Below, in pieces: positions 32,801 to 41,040 of a stretch of DNA of 64,000 nucleotides. Location of the stretch: positions 1 through 64,000 of the forward strand of contig CALMBF010000079.1 in the NCBI GenBank assembly GCA_937860145.1, written 5' to 3'. The notes under the pieces are model-generated. The model had not been told where the DNA came from and did not search any database. It saw nothing but the letters and a program-made list of their open reading frames with translations. The translations under genes were made by a program, and so were the position numbers. Position 1 is the stretch's first letter. Each line of letters starts with the position of its first letter. Source of the DNA: an uncultured Geobacter sp. GTDB taxonomy: Bacteria > Desulfobacterota > Desulfuromonadia > Geobacterales > DSM-12255.

Positions 32801-35599
32801 GGTGGCCGGACGGCTGAAGGTGCGCTCCCAGAGCACGGTGCCGTCGGCTGAGGAGTACCTGATGACATGGAAGTCGCTGTCCGTGGCGCTGACGTAGGAG
32901 GTCCCCGCCACGACCACCGCGCCGTCAATCGGGTCGATGGCGACGGAGATCCCCCGGTCATTGCCGTTCACCGGGGCGGCCGGTCCGTTGTAGACTCTCC
33001 GCCACACCTCCCGTTGGGGGGCGGTGTCGGCACCGGCGTACTTGATGGTGACCCACTCCTCGTCGCCGGCGGCATTGACCCCGTAGCCCGTAACGTAGAC
33101 ATCACCCTTCTTGTCGAGGGCGAGGGAAAGGCCGTGATCGTCCCCCCCTCCGGCGCCGGCATAGGTCTGCGACCAGAGCAGCGCGCCGCTTGCGCCGCTG
33201 AATTTTGCCGTAAACAGATCGAAATTCCCGGCGCTGTTTTCCATCGACCCGGTGATGAAGATATCCCCTGCCCCGTCGGTCGCCACGGCCGACGGGTAAT
33301 CGTTGCCATGGGCCGGTCCGTCGAGCACGACCGGCGGCCAGGGGGTCGTGCCGTCGGCACGGTACTTGATGATGAACATGTCCTCGTCGAGGGCCGCATT
33401 GATCCCGTGGCCGATGACCACGATGTTGTCGGCGCCGTCCCTGGTGGTCTGCACCGCCGTTGCCTGGTCGATGCCGGACTGGGTGCCGTACTGGCTCCCC
33501 CAGCTCACCGGAGGGGTGGCGTTGGGGTTGGTGTACCCTGCTGTCGCATACTTGATCGTGTACAGGTCATCGCTCTTGTTCGAGCCGCCGGAGAGGTAGG
33601 ACGTGCCGGTCACGACCACATCACCGTTGCCGTCGATCCCGATTCCGGCAGCCATGTCGGTACCGCCGTCACCGCTGTCGTAGCGCGCTTTCCACCTGAC
33701 CGAGCCGTCGGCCCGGTCAAGCTTGACGGTCAGGTAATCGAAGGAGTACGCACCCGCCACCCCCTCTTCCGCAAGGTCACTGAAACCGGTCACCACCGGG
33801 TGGTCGTCGCTGCCGGTGACGATGGCTACCGCCTCATCCTCCCGATTGTCCGCCCCGTTGTACCGGTAGATCCAGGCTGGCGGCTCGTAGCTCACCACCC
33901 TGGTCAGGGCATGGGCCTCGTTGCTGTAGGCGGTATCACCGGCACCAGCGTTGTAGGCCCGCACCCGGTAGTAGTAATAGCTGTTCGGCACCAGTCCGGT
34001 ATCATGGTAAGCCGTCACATCTGCCGGCACCACGGCCACCTCGGCATAGGTGCCGCTCTCACCCAGCTTCCGTTCGATCTTGAAACCCGACTCGTCGGGG
34101 GAGTTGTCCCGCCAGGCAAGGGAGAGGGAGGTGTCAGAAACGGCCGTGACAGCGAGTCCCGTCGGCGAATCGAGCTTCCCGTGGTCATAGGTGATGGCCA
34201 CGAAGTCATAGGAGCTTGCGGCAGAATCGCTCCACCCACCGACACAGACCTCGCCGTCAACGTTCAGGGCAATCCCCACCGGACGGTCGTTCCGGTCACC
34301 GGAGCCGTTGTAGCTGCTCTGCCAGACAAGCTCGCCGGTCCCCTTCTTGTACTTGAGGGTCGTGAAATTCTCGTTGACCGATGTTGCCGTGTAGCCGGCG
34401 ACAAACAGATCACCGTCACTCCCCCCCCTGACGGCAATCCCCACGGGGATGTCCGTGTAGCCCCTGCCGGAATCATAGACCGCTTCCCAGACCACGGCAC
34501 CGTCAGCGCTGCCGTAGCGTGCCGTATAGATATCCTCGTTGCCGGCGTAGGTATAGGTGTAACCGGTCAGGTACACGTCCCCGCTCCCATCCACCTGGAC
34601 GGCCCGGGGCTCGTCGTTATTCCCCCCGTTGTACACCCGTTCCCAGAGGACGGTTCCTGGTGAGGCCGCGGCATACTTGACGGTGATCATGTCGTTGCCG
34701 GTCCCGTTGGCGAGGTAGCCGGCAACGACAACGTTCCCGGACGGATCCATCGCAATCGCCATACCCCGGTCGTCCCCGCCGCCGGCCGAGGCACGCCGCT
34801 GTTCCCACCTCAGGCTCCCGTCGAAACCGTACGTGCGGGTGACGATGTCAAAATCCGCCCCCCCCTTCGACGAGGAGCCGGTGACCGCGATACCGTCTGT
34901 TCCGGCAACAATCGCGGCAATCCTGTCGTTGCTGTTGTAGCTGGAGTTCCAGGTCTCCTGCCAGAGGGGGGTGGAACCGGCTGACGGGTACTTGATGATA
35001 AGGAAATCGTCGTTGCCGGAGGCATTGGCCGTATAGCCGGCAACATAGATGTTATTGGCGGCGTCGACCACCAGGGAGGTGGCCACATCGCTCCCCCCCG
35101 CAGACCCGCTCCAGGTATGCTGCCAGAGGAGGGTGCCGTCCGTACCGCTGTACTTGGCGGTAAGGATGTCCACGCTGGAGGCGTTCCAGACCGTGCCGGT
35201 GACGATGACGTCGTCGTTGCCGTCAACGGCCACGGCAGTCGCCTGGTCGTCCCCCCCGGACCTGTCCAGAGATGCCCTCCAGGCCACGCCGCTACCGTCG
35301 GCCCTGAATTTCACCACCCGGTAGTCGTTGTTCATGCCGCCGCTGTTGGCATAGCCCGCGACGATGATGTTGTTGCCGTGGTCAACGGTCATCGCCCTGG
35401 CCTGCTGCCGCCCACCCTGCGGGTCGGTCAGCGGGAACGGGGGGAGGGGATCTCCCCCCCGGGCGAATGCGGCCGAAGCCAGCGACAGCACAAGCATCGT
35501 CAGGAGCACGATGCGCCCCCAGCTCTTTCCCGTTGCCACTGCCCGGGTGGCGACCGGCCTCCCCTCGGCGGGCCCTGCAGATATCATGTCACGGTTCAT
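26858..35599 (-). CDS. Giant secreted SBBP/fibronectin type III repeat protein
   Basis: A protein of about 2,913 residues from ATG 35599, with GGAG 8 nt before it. A signal peptide (GRIVLLTMLVLSLASAAFA) lies near residue 30. Repeats of ~50 residues (GNIIVAGYxxxGxxxDxxxxKY) recur in two blocks (~50-500 and ~600-1080), resembling SBBP or beta-propeller repeats. Many fibronectin type III domains follow (LSLAWRDNSPDESGFKIERK and WNSVTGAASYALQYKPSG-like, separated by PNTTYYYRVKA). A block of seven ~80-residue 'YLQMTSGSN.G..R.I' modules lies at ~1,620-2,270, and more Fn3 domains complete the C-terminus. It is downstream of, and co-transcribed with, the multiheme cytochrome gene (26-nt gap), so an extracellular or outer-surface scaffold for the cytochrome is likely. 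Confidence 0.9.
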   Translation of the reverse strand: MNRDMISAGPAEGRPVATRAVATGKSWGRIVLLTMLVLSLASAAFARGGDPLPPFPLTDPQGGRQQARAMTVDHGNNIIVAGYANSGGMNNDYRVVKFRADGSGVAWRASLDRSGGDDQATAVAVDGNDDVIVTGTVWNASSVDILTAKYSGTDGTLLWQHTWSGSAGGSDVATSLVVDAANNIYVAGYTANASGNDDFLIIKYPSAGSTPLWQETWNSSYNSNDRIAAIVAGTDGIAVTGSSSKGGADFDIVTRTYGFDGSLRWEQRRASAGGGDDRGMAIAMDPSGNVVVAGYLANGTGNDMITVKYAAASPGTVLWERVYNGGNNDEPRAVQVDGSGDVYLTGYTYTYAGNEDIYTARYGSADGAVVWEAVYDSGRGYTDIPVGIAVRGGSDGDLFVAGYTATSVNENFTTLKYKKGTGELVWQSSYNGSGDRNDRPVGIALNVDGEVCVGGWSDSAASSYDFVAITYDHGKLDSPTGLAVTAVSDTSLSLAWRDNSPDESGFKIERKLGESGTYAEVAVVPADVTAYHDTGLVPNSYYYYRVRAYNAGAGDTAYSNEAHALTRVVSYEPPAWIYRYNGADNREDEAVAIVTGSDDHPVVTGFSDLAEEGVAGAYSFDYLTVKLDRADGSVRWKARYDSGDGGTDMAAGIGIDGNGDVVVTGTSYLSGGSNKSDDLYTIKYATAGYTNPNATPPVSWGSQYGTQSGIDQATAVQTTRDGADNIVVIGHGINAALDEDMFIIKYRADGTTPWPPVVLDGPAHGNDYPSAVATDGAGDIFITGSMENSAGNFDLFTAKFSGASGALLWSQTYAGAGGGDDHGLSLALDKKGDVYVTGYGVNAAGDEEWVTIKYAGADTAPQREVWRRVYNGPAAPVNGNDRGISVAIDPIDGAVVVAGTSYVSATDSDFHVIRYSSADGTVLWERTFSRPATYDYVTAMAVDSSGYIYVTGNSRSGPDTSPASDGSSDILSVVYDHEGAFLGATTYDGGLQDEARAIAVNYQGEAFIAGVTHTQNPDYLVLKQTNNYILVPSPFSLAPQADSGRISLAWHATTAGTQYHIERTQAPVLPTSSWSLVTTAPAGTTTYTDSGLAAGTAYCYRIYAFTGALNSRTVESCAATTLVPPVLAPLAVDSPTQITLGWSQVTGNQGYRVERKTGNGGWSELTLKTADVTSHTDTGLTPGTTYSYRVSTINTSGFSLPSSEQTAPTRPAAPVLAGPSNISNTRMDLTWNSVTGAASYALQYKPSGGTYADVPACTSTSATVCTVSGLTPNGGYVFRVKAVNAGGDSAWSNETTGTAVLAIPAWPADTPSAITSSGMSVTWANPVVPGAGTITYTLQYRPSGSPYGDETTPSACGGTTSLSCNVTGLSANTTYYYRVKAVNAAGSSGWSSEVSGKTLLATPALTSATGGAGQAVLSWTPVADATSYMVQSATCSQSDTNPAACDGINDTYYSPWGNINAGLVTTYTVPSLAAGTNYRFRVYAMASGNVSATSTTLGTWTNLTPPALTVSPASSTALNLAWNQLSGETGYTALVSTSGSSGSYTPIPAATGLPLNTVSFQHTSLALATEYCYQVKAYSTVTGHPADVYSTPVCMTTPPDAPLLTTSTSEFESSYSVMEDSSKYWTQADYFINRPVVITSGGTTLTKRVAGNVNSALFVSPAFAGETVNSGDSYTILQTVSGRATGNAPGSPGNSLLDANKVWGMNEWVGFKLRITGSANAANVGLERSLSWASGQIDVYASANFASPIVAGDTYQIASSFGTATSAGSTTVLTNTGNSWGGANWAGYYLMMTSGSNNGHARKILGNTATTLSTDPFPNPSAAGDAYLIAPVARVAPYVGTAVGAGSTATTLVDTGNVWQANYSGYYLQMTSGSNQGEARLITATDSAAKTITVTPPFATAIAPGDTYTLVPAVQFAAYSGTAAGSPGTSTTQLVDTGNSWLSDWSRGYFLMMTSGSNSGQKRTITAKSATTLTVGTPFAYPISATDTYLIGSTTATAGSGTLTTAVTPSSTAKGTAKVSLASGSAEFTSAAPGYGNNYNYELLSLRDLTPLNSNFDSRFDYSILSGLVPADSSLPYLYLVSTYAGLRFDFQAPAGKTYNAYLYRGRIPPQDNGKITAYAPSLVTLSDTRTMAGSATPWKGWGVNQWKDNYLQMTSGANSQLVRRITANSATSLTLESPFPVDPANGDSYRINVIAGTAANNGKTQDGKTSTNAQLVDSSDNSGTTLPPKNWAPNQWAGFHLYMTSGPNIGLFRTISSNSANTVIVDPPFPYQIASGDSYTIFDPRPAAQAVEAYWVNIVEPVTNVSEQLIFPASDTAGSFRLAKSGNSILLYTAPPAGAWQLRRQLDLQAGDLYTPTSLWVYQLGRLPHPAGTMVQTRVENFQFTLPASQPVTFSPTYWTPEVGHIFRRASLAGAAVETAWNRIPSATFYEIERCPSSDHQNPAGRTVNDTACTISVEPQPSDGLRVVSAAATTGLAGGYTYRFRVRARYNSSDYTAWSNEQWVTVTPPAPTMVAPAAASTTTSQLTPTWNNVNGDIGYRLFWKVRSGTTCTDDSWNSPVSLGANAFSYSHGGLSPGTFYCYKIVAIGPPPTADSPFSNIVSQMTRPAAPGTITFSNIGTSSLTLSWPQVTGNSGYQIDRSLDNVTWSNNVATVGQDVTTFTNSGLSSGTLYYYRVSAASAGGFSATSPVQSTTTTPLAPSVSAVAVSASRIDISWPLVTGAITYRVEMKPAGGVYSEISNIPVPYTQNYCGYSYPTVACPAPSAVVTSYQSSGLSENSTYCFQVRSWNSTGGNSSYSTEKCATTLPIADQTLTATPLNSFKIRLDWVEKTCTPNPCTPPEGYEVERMVRDGVWVKIGTVGPATTTFTDRLAIEPIKQYRYRVRSRTGALYSPYAETSTYTPPYTPGDNVNP
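28720..30810 (-). repeat. Array of seven 'MTSG' modules within the giant secreted protein
   Basis: Coding repeats of ~210-270 bp, each encoding a pattern of a Trp-rich start (NxWxxxxW), GYYLQMTSGSNxGxxRxI, a Thr/Ser stretch, PFxxxIxxGDxYxI and a linker GTAxxxGS. The copies differ by tens of percent at the protein level, so they are old. An eighth copy is in the upstream cytochrome gene. Confidence 0.65.
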
Positions 35600-35625
35600 T
35601 ATCCGTCTCCGGCCTGAAAAGTTGG

Positions 35626-38600
35626 TCACCATGGCGTCACACCGTTCCAGCGGTTCTTGTCCGGCCAGCTGCCGCCGTTCAGGGGGGCACCGCTGTGGCA
35701 CGAACTCTGCGCCGGGTAGCTCGCGCTATTGGCATAGGTGCTTGCCACGGGGTAGCCACGATACTCGCCGCCTCTCTCCCCGGGGAAAATTCCCTCCTGG
35801 CTCTGGGCACTCCAGGGAGCCCCCCCCGACACCCTGTTCCCGCGATGCTTGCTGTCCAGGCAGTTGGTCTGCATCAAACGCGGCAACCCTGAGTTGTGGG
35901 GCTGGTGGCACTTGGAGCAGCTGTAGGAGTGTTCGGTATTGGCCCCCCACCCCTTGACCGATTCATGGATGCGGTCGACCGATTTCCACTCCTGGTTTTT
36001 GTTCGTGCCGTCGGTCAGCGCCGGTTTCTGGTGACAGTTGGTACAGAGTCCGGCAAAGGTCTCGTCCCGCTCGGATATGCGCGTACTGCCGCCGAATGTC
36101 GTCCGGTCGATGTTATACCGGGCGGAGGGCTCTGTCGGGTAGGGAGGAGAAGTCTCCGCTCCCCAGGAGCGGGGAGTGCCGTCCGGTCCGGTGGTCACGT
36201 TTTGACCGGTTGGATCCGGCGGTGGCTGGTCCTCCCGGTACGGTGAGGTCAGCCAGCTCCCCTTGAGGAGCGGCACGGCGTACGCCTGCCTGTCCCCCAG
36301 GGAGGGGGAGACGCCGTGGGGATCGTGGCACGGGGTGCAGAGGCCGTTCACCGTGGTCGTGTAGGGGACGATCTGGTAACTGTCGCCGGCGGCAACGGGG
36401 CTCGTGAACGGTTCGACCGTGAGGGTCGACGTGCCGTTGCCGTTGATCTTCCTGATCTGGCCGACGTTAAGGCCGCCGGTCATCTGCAGGTAAAGGTTCT
36501 TCCACCGGTCCGCGCTCCAGCTCTTGCTGCCGTCGACCAGGGAGGAGGAATCGCCGCCCGTGGCACTCCCCATCTCCTTGGCAAGATGGGGGAGCGACCC
36601 CGCCGGTTCGGACGCCTTCAGGTGACCGCCGACGATGGTCTTCATGATGCTTCGCTCGGCATACCGGGCAGTCGACCCCTTGAGCCCCTGGCCGAACCGC
36701 TCCGTATCCTTGTAGCCGAGAACCGGCGCGGTAACGCCGTAGGTCGCGTTGTACCCCCACGGTGTCCTGCCGTTGGGGGTGACCGTACCGCTTGCGGCAC
36801 TGTTGTGGCAGTCGAAGCACTGGCCCGCCCCCGTGCCGAAGGGATTGACGCCGTCGCTGTTTGCCGAGGCCTTGTAATCGTAGGAGTAGCCGCCGATGTT
36901 CTGCTTGGTCTCCTTCAGGTTGCCGCCGTTGTTGGTCCCGTTGAAGGTCACGTAGCTGGTGGTGGTGCCGACGACCTTCGAGCCGTGGGAGTTGTGGCAG
37001 TCGAAACACTGGACGCCGTTTGTCCCGGCCCCGCCGCGGGTCAGGGGGATCGTGCCGTCGTAGCCGCTGGCGCTGCTCCACCCCCCCTGGTTCTGCACCG
37101 CATTGCCGTGGGCGGACAGGGCCTTGGTGACCGTATCCTTCCGGTTGGCAGCGGGGTAGGCGGTCGAATCGTACTTGCCCCACGTCGTTGTCCCCTTCTG
37201 GGAGTAGCGTGAGCCGACACTCTGGTAGTCCCACGCATACTGGCGGGGGCGGCGGTAGTCGCCGAACGGTTCGGTATCGTTGTTCTGGTCGCTGTGGCAG
37301 GCGAGACAGTGGTTCGTGATCTTCCCCACCTCGGCTCGCTCGCTGGCCGTGCCGATGCCGGCGGCAAGGAAGCGGGTGACGGTCGCCCTCCCCTCGGCGG
37401 TGGAGTACTGGCGATACGCCGTCGGCCTGGTCCCGGGCCCCCAGATCACCAGGTCGACCGGGTCATTCTTCACCGAGGTGTAGGTCTTGTAGTTGTACCC
37501 GGCATGGTAGGTCGTGTTGATCAGCCCCTCCGGGGTGGCCTCCCAGTGGCAGGAGTAGCAGTGCTTGTTGGTCACCTCCACCCCCTGGACATGGTGGGAG
37601 TTGGCCTTCATCTGCCCCATGATGTCCATCCGTTTGCCGATGGTGCCGGAATGGCACTTGGTGCAGTCCCGCGGGAGGCCGAAGGCGGTATGCTTCGGGA
37701 TCGGCTTGCTGCTCGTGTGGCAGCTGTTGCAGGCCTGCTTGTTGGCATGGCTGTCGGTGAAGCGGTGTTCGTGACAGGTGGTGCAGACCCGGGAGTAGTT
37801 GTGGCCGTCTCCCGAGTTGCTCGTGTAGTGTTTGTTCCCCGGTTCATGGCAGACATTGCAGATGCCGTCGAAGGGGGCCGTCTTGCGGGCATAGCTGGTG
37901 CCGGAGACCTTGTCCACAAAGGTGACGGTCGCCCGGGTCACGGGTATGCCGAACTTTCCTTCGGTACTGGTGGCCACCTTGCTCTGGATCATGTAGATGT
38001 TGCTGTCCCCGTGGGGGTCGTGGCAATCCCAGCAGAACTTCCCCCCCTTCCAGGTACCGACGGTCCTGCCCTGCGCATCCTTGGTCCAGCCACCGGTGGC
38101 AAGGAAGATCCGATAGTGCTTGTACCCGAAGTGGGCCGAGGTAGCCCGGGCCTTCTTCGGCTTGATGAAACCGGTGCCCGGATCGAAACCGAGGGAATAT
38201 TTCAGGGGGTTGTCCGGGGGGGCGGTATGGCACTGGGTGCACTGGCCGCCGCTGTCGTCGTCGTGGCACTGGAGGCAGACCCCCATCATCATGTACTGAT
38301 TCTTCACGTCCTCTTTCTGTTCGGCTGTCCAGACACCGGCATTGGTGCCATGCCCCTTGTGGGCTCCGCTGGGGAAGAGGCCGCTGTCCGAGTCGTGACA
38401 GGAACCGGCGGCAAGACAGCCGCTCGTGGCGCCGTGTCCCGGGTACCTGGTTTCGGTCCCTCCCCCCGGCAGCTTGAAGACGATGCCGCTCCCCGTCACC
38501 TGGGGTGCCAGGGATTCGGCCTGCCCCACGTGGCAGCCGATGCACTCGGAGTCTATCCGCTCCATGTGACAGTAGACGCACTCCTTCTCGAAGCGCCGCT

Positions 38601-40527
38601 CGTACTGGTGATGCATCCGGAGTCGGTAGGGGTTGTTGGCATCCCGGTGCAGCACGCTGTTGTCGTGGCAGTACCAGCAGGGATTGCCGGGGAAGTTTGC
38701 CGCCGGGTTCCCCGACACGGGATAGCGGCCGGAGGTGGAGTAGCGGCCATGGCCGGTGGTTTCCCACTCCAGCTGGTTGATCTTTGCCCGCTGGCCGTTG
38801 AACGCGGCGAAATCATCCACATCCGGGCCGGTGGTGCGGTGGCACCCGAGGCAGGTGACCGCGCTGTTGACCGACCCTCCCCAGACCGGGTCGGGACCGC
38901 CGGCGTGGCAGGAGGTGCCGGAGCAGGTCTTGGTGGCGCTGTTGTAGCTGGCCCCGGGATCGCTGAACGCAACATCCTTGCGTTTGTTCACGTGGTTCTG
39001 ACCGTTCAGGTGGGACACCTCGGACATGCTCCCGGTCGGCACCCCGCCCGTATGGCACGTGGTGCAGGCTCCGTTGACGATCGTCTCCGCGTGGCAGATG
39101 TCGCAGGTGAAACTGGTCTGGATGTGACGGGGATGGGAGTTGGCCCGGGGGGTGCCCGCCCCCTGGTTCGGGAACATGGGCATGGCGCTCATCCACTCGC
39201 TGCCGGCCGGCCAGCCGGTCTTGACCGTCCAGACCTTGCCGGTGACCGGGTCTACCCGCCCGTCATGGCAACCGGCATTGGAGCAGGTACCGACGGGATG
39301 ACCGTGACAGGTGTTGCAGCTCGTCTTGGGAGCGGACCAGGCAAAGGGGCGGACGTCTTCCGGATCGGTGGTCCCGTCACTGTGACAGTAGATATTGCTG
39401 CAGACCTTCGTTTCCGGGTCATAGCTGGCAGGGGGGCGATTGTTCAGGCTCCATTCGGGACTGATCGAGACATTCTTCTCGCCGTTGACATGCATGCTCT
39501 TGTCACGCAGGGTTCCCGAGGCATCCACCGTGGCATTGTGGCAGTAGTAACAAGGGTACTTACGGATCCACTGGGGGCCGACCAGGCGGTGGTGACCGTT
39601 GGAGGACATGGTGAGGTCCGGGGTGCAGTACCCCCGGGACGCGCTCCAGACCCCGAACGTGGCGCAGTTTTCCGGGGTGCTGTCCACCGTCCTCCCCCGA
39701 TGGCAGGTGAAACAGTCCGTACTCTTCGTGTCTGACCAGGTGAGGGTTTTGACCGGCGGGCCGCCGCGGCCGTCGCTGTGGCAGTAGATGTCGCTGCAGC
39801 TGCCGTTCCGGGCCGGATTCAGGCGTGGCAGGTAGTCGGGATACTCCGTCGTACCGCCGCTGTAGGTACCGCCCGAGTTGGGCGGAGCCGTAAAGCGGAC
39901 CACGATGCCCCGTTTGCCGGCGGACGTGGCGTGGGAGAAACCGTTTGCTTCGGCCAGGTGGTCGACATGGCACCTGGCACAACTGTCGGGTCCGGTACCG
40001 AAGTAGTCGCCATGCTTCCTGCCGTGGCTGCCGTCAGTCGGCGGGCTTTTGTGGCAGGTGCTGCAGGTGGTGTCGGCCCGCCTGCTCCCCCATACAGGGG
40101 TCGCCTCTTCGAAGTGACAGTTGACGTTCGTGCAGCTCCCCAGGGCAGGGGTGGCCGTCTGCTGCCACGCACTCGTCCTGTTGTTGTAGGTGGTAACCTG
40201 GAGGGAGTTGTTGATCTGGGGGGCGAGCCTGATCTTGCCGTCCCGGTGGGCCGAGCTGTAGTTGGCAGCCCCCGGATGGCAGGTGCTGCAGCTGCCGGGG
40301 GTCGCGCCCGGGGGGAGGTGGGTCCGGTGGTTGCCGACGAAACCGCCCGAGCTGACGTTCCGGTATCCCCAGTCTTCCGGCCTGATATCCATGGTACTGC
40401 TCGTTCCATGGCAGCCGTAGCATTTCAGGGAGGCCTCGGCCGAACCTGCCAAAAGAAAAAGGGCTGAAAACAACACAACATGACATGCCAGCGCTACACT
40501 GACCAACATTCTCTTCTGAGATAGCAT
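35626..40527 (-). CDS. Very large multiheme c-type cytochrome with CXXCH and CX4CH motifs
   Basis: A 1,633-residue exported protein; the signal sequence ends at LLAGSAEA (~32). By my count it has 27 CXXCH motifs, five CX4CH motifs (CTNVNCH, CSDIYCH, CSNIYCH, CSNAGCH, CSGTSCH) and one CLAAGSCH (CX5CH), so up to about 33 hemes. The alternation of CX4CH and CXXCH in the first 550 residues is the Geobacter-specific CxxxxCH/CxxCH domain. A non-heme MTSG module (LYLQMTGGLNVGQIRKI) sits near residue 1,340, shared with the downstream giant protein. Such cytochromes act in periplasmic or extracellular electron transfer to metals or electrodes. An extended -10 promoter is just upstream. Confidence 0.93.
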   Translation of the reverse strand: MLSQKRMLVSVALACHVVLFSALFLLAGSAEASLKCYGCHGTSSTMDIRPEDWGYRNVSSGGFVGNHRTHLPPGATPGSCSTCHPGAANYSSAHRDGKIRLAPQINNSLQVTTYNNRTSAWQQTATPALGSCTNVNCHFEEATPVWGSRRADTTCSTCHKSPPTDGSHGRKHGDYFGTGPDSCARCHVDHLAEANGFSHATSAGKRGIVVRFTAPPNSGGTYSGGTTEYPDYLPRLNPARNGSCSDIYCHSDGRGGPPVKTLTWSDTKSTDCFTCHRGRTVDSTPENCATFGVWSASRGYCTPDLTMSSNGHHRLVGPQWIRKYPCYYCHNATVDASGTLRDKSMHVNGEKNVSISPEWSLNNRPPASYDPETKVCSNIYCHSDGTTDPEDVRPFAWSAPKTSCNTCHGHPVGTCSNAGCHDGRVDPVTGKVWTVKTGWPAGSEWMSAMPMFPNQGAGTPRANSHPRHIQTSFTCDICHAETIVNGACTTCHTGGVPTGSMSEVSHLNGQNHVNKRKDVAFSDPGASYNSATKTCSGTSCHAGGPDPVWGGSVNSAVTCLGCHRTTGPDVDDFAAFNGQRAKINQLEWETTGHGRYSTSGRYPVSGNPAANFPGNPCWYCHDNSVLHRDANNPYRLRMHHQYERRFEKECVYCHMERIDSECIGCHVGQAESLAPQVTGSGIVFKLPGGGTETRYPGHGATSGCLAAGSCHDSDSGLFPSGAHKGHGTNAGVWTAEQKEDVKNQYMMMGVCLQCHDDDSGGQCTQCHTAPPDNPLKYSLGFDPGTGFIKPKKARATSAHFGYKHYRIFLATGGWTKDAQGRTVGTWKGGKFCWDCHDPHGDSNIYMIQSKVATSTEGKFGIPVTRATVTFVDKVSGTSYARKTAPFDGICNVCHEPGNKHYTSNSGDGHNYSRVCTTCHEHRFTDSHANKQACNSCHTSSKPIPKHTAFGLPRDCTKCHSGTIGKRMDIMGQMKANSHHVQGVEVTNKHCYSCHWEATPEGLINTTYHAGYNYKTYTSVKNDPVDLVIWGPGTRPTAYRQYSTAEGRATVTRFLAAGIGTASERAEVGKITNHCLACHSDQNNDTEPFGDYRRPRQYAWDYQSVGSRYSQKGTTTWGKYDSTAYPAANRKDTVTKALSAHGNAVQNQGGWSSASGYDGTIPLTRGGAGTNGVQCFDCHNSHGSKVVGTTTSYVTFNGTNNGGNLKETKQNIGGYSYDYKASANSDGVNPFGTGAGQCFDCHNSAASGTVTPNGRTPWGYNATYGVTAPVLGYKDTERFGQGLKGSTARYAERSIMKTIVGGHLKASEPAGSLPHLAKEMGSATGGDSSSLVDGSKSWSADRWKNLYLQMTGGLNVGQIRKINGNGTSTLTVEPFTSPVAAGDSYQIVPYTTTVNGLCTPCHDPHGVSPSLGDRQAYAVPLLKGSWLTSPYREDQPPPDPTGQNVTTGPDGTPRSWGAETSPPYPTEPSARYNIDRTTFGGSTRISERDETFAGLCTNCHQKPALTDGTNKNQEWKSVDRIHESVKGWGANTEHSYSCSKCHQPHNSGLPRLMQTNCLDSKHRGNRVSGGAPWSAQSQEGIFPGERGGEYRGYPVASTYANSASYPAQSSCHSGAPLNGGSWPDKNRWNGVTPW

Positions 40528-40571
40528 CAGTACCGTCCCGCCTGCCCATGATAAGAAAGCATTAATGCAAC

Positions 40572-40577
40572 ATTATA
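40572..40577 (-). promoter_or_regulatory. Extended -10 promoter of the cytochrome operon
   Basis: On the minus strand TGGTATAAT (TATAAT at 40577-40572, with the extended TGn) lies about 45 nt before the cytochrome start. A -35 is only weakly matched. No riboswitch is visible in the short leader. Confidence 0.6.
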
Positions 40578-40708
40578 CCATAATCAGAGAACAAAATAAA
40601 ACATCTAATGTGTTCTCGGGCACCACAGGATGTCACTCACCTGATTATGCTTGCCGCCCAGGTTTAAAAAACGTAAACTCGCATTCATTCACGATCGAAG
40701 GGGATGGT

Positions 40709-40939
40709 ATGGGGAGCATACATGGCATGAAACTGGGGATCGCCGCCCTGGGCATCTACCTGCTGGGCGGTCTGGGGATTTTCGGCGGTATCGGCCTGAT
40801 CGTCTTCACGAAAGGGGTCAACCTCTGGGGGTGGGGAGACGGCAGGACGATCGGCTATCTCTTCCTCTGCGTCGGTGCGGGATTTTCCATTCTCGGCGTC
40901 CTGCTGATGCGGATCTTCAGGAACCGCGGCCTGGCCTGA
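40709..40939 (+). CDS. Small two-TM membrane protein (77 aa)
   Basis: ATG 40709 follows GAAGGGGATGGT; a second ATG at 40727 also has GGAG upstream. Two hydrophobic segments (LGIAALGIYLLGGLGIFGGIGLIVF and IGYLFLCVGAGFSILGVLLM) flank a short loop rich in Gly and Trp (KGVNLWGWGDGRT). No known family is recognised. It is divergent from the cytochrome operon and ends at an intrinsic terminator. Confidence 0.7.
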   Translation: MGSIHGMKLGIAALGIYLLGGLGIFGGIGLIVFTKGVNLWGWGDGRTIGYLFLCVGAGFSILGVLLMRIFRNRGLA

Positions 40940-40968
40940 GCCGGCAGCAACAAGCCGGAGACAACAGA

Positions 40969-41005
40969 AACGGCGCTCCCCGTCCAGGGAGCGCCGTTCT
41001 TTTTT
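40969..41005 (+). terminator. Intrinsic terminator
   Basis: AACGGCGCTCCC-cgtcca-GGGAGCGCCGTT, a 12-bp perfect stem followed by CTTTTTT on the plus strand, terminates the small membrane protein gene. Confidence 0.92.
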
Positions 41006-41040
41006 CGTGCAGGACACCGATAAACCGCCGGCTCTAGGAG

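Noticed and set aside
37294-39735. 813-codon plus-strand frame opposite the multiheme cytochrome
   Set aside because: Low-complexity Gly/Val/Arg/His composition typical of an antisense shadow; the opposite strand has an intact series of CXXCH motifs.
40528-40708. GEMM riboswitch before the cytochrome operon
   Set aside because: The leader from the extended -10 promoter is only ~40 nt and none of the GEMM core motifs are present.
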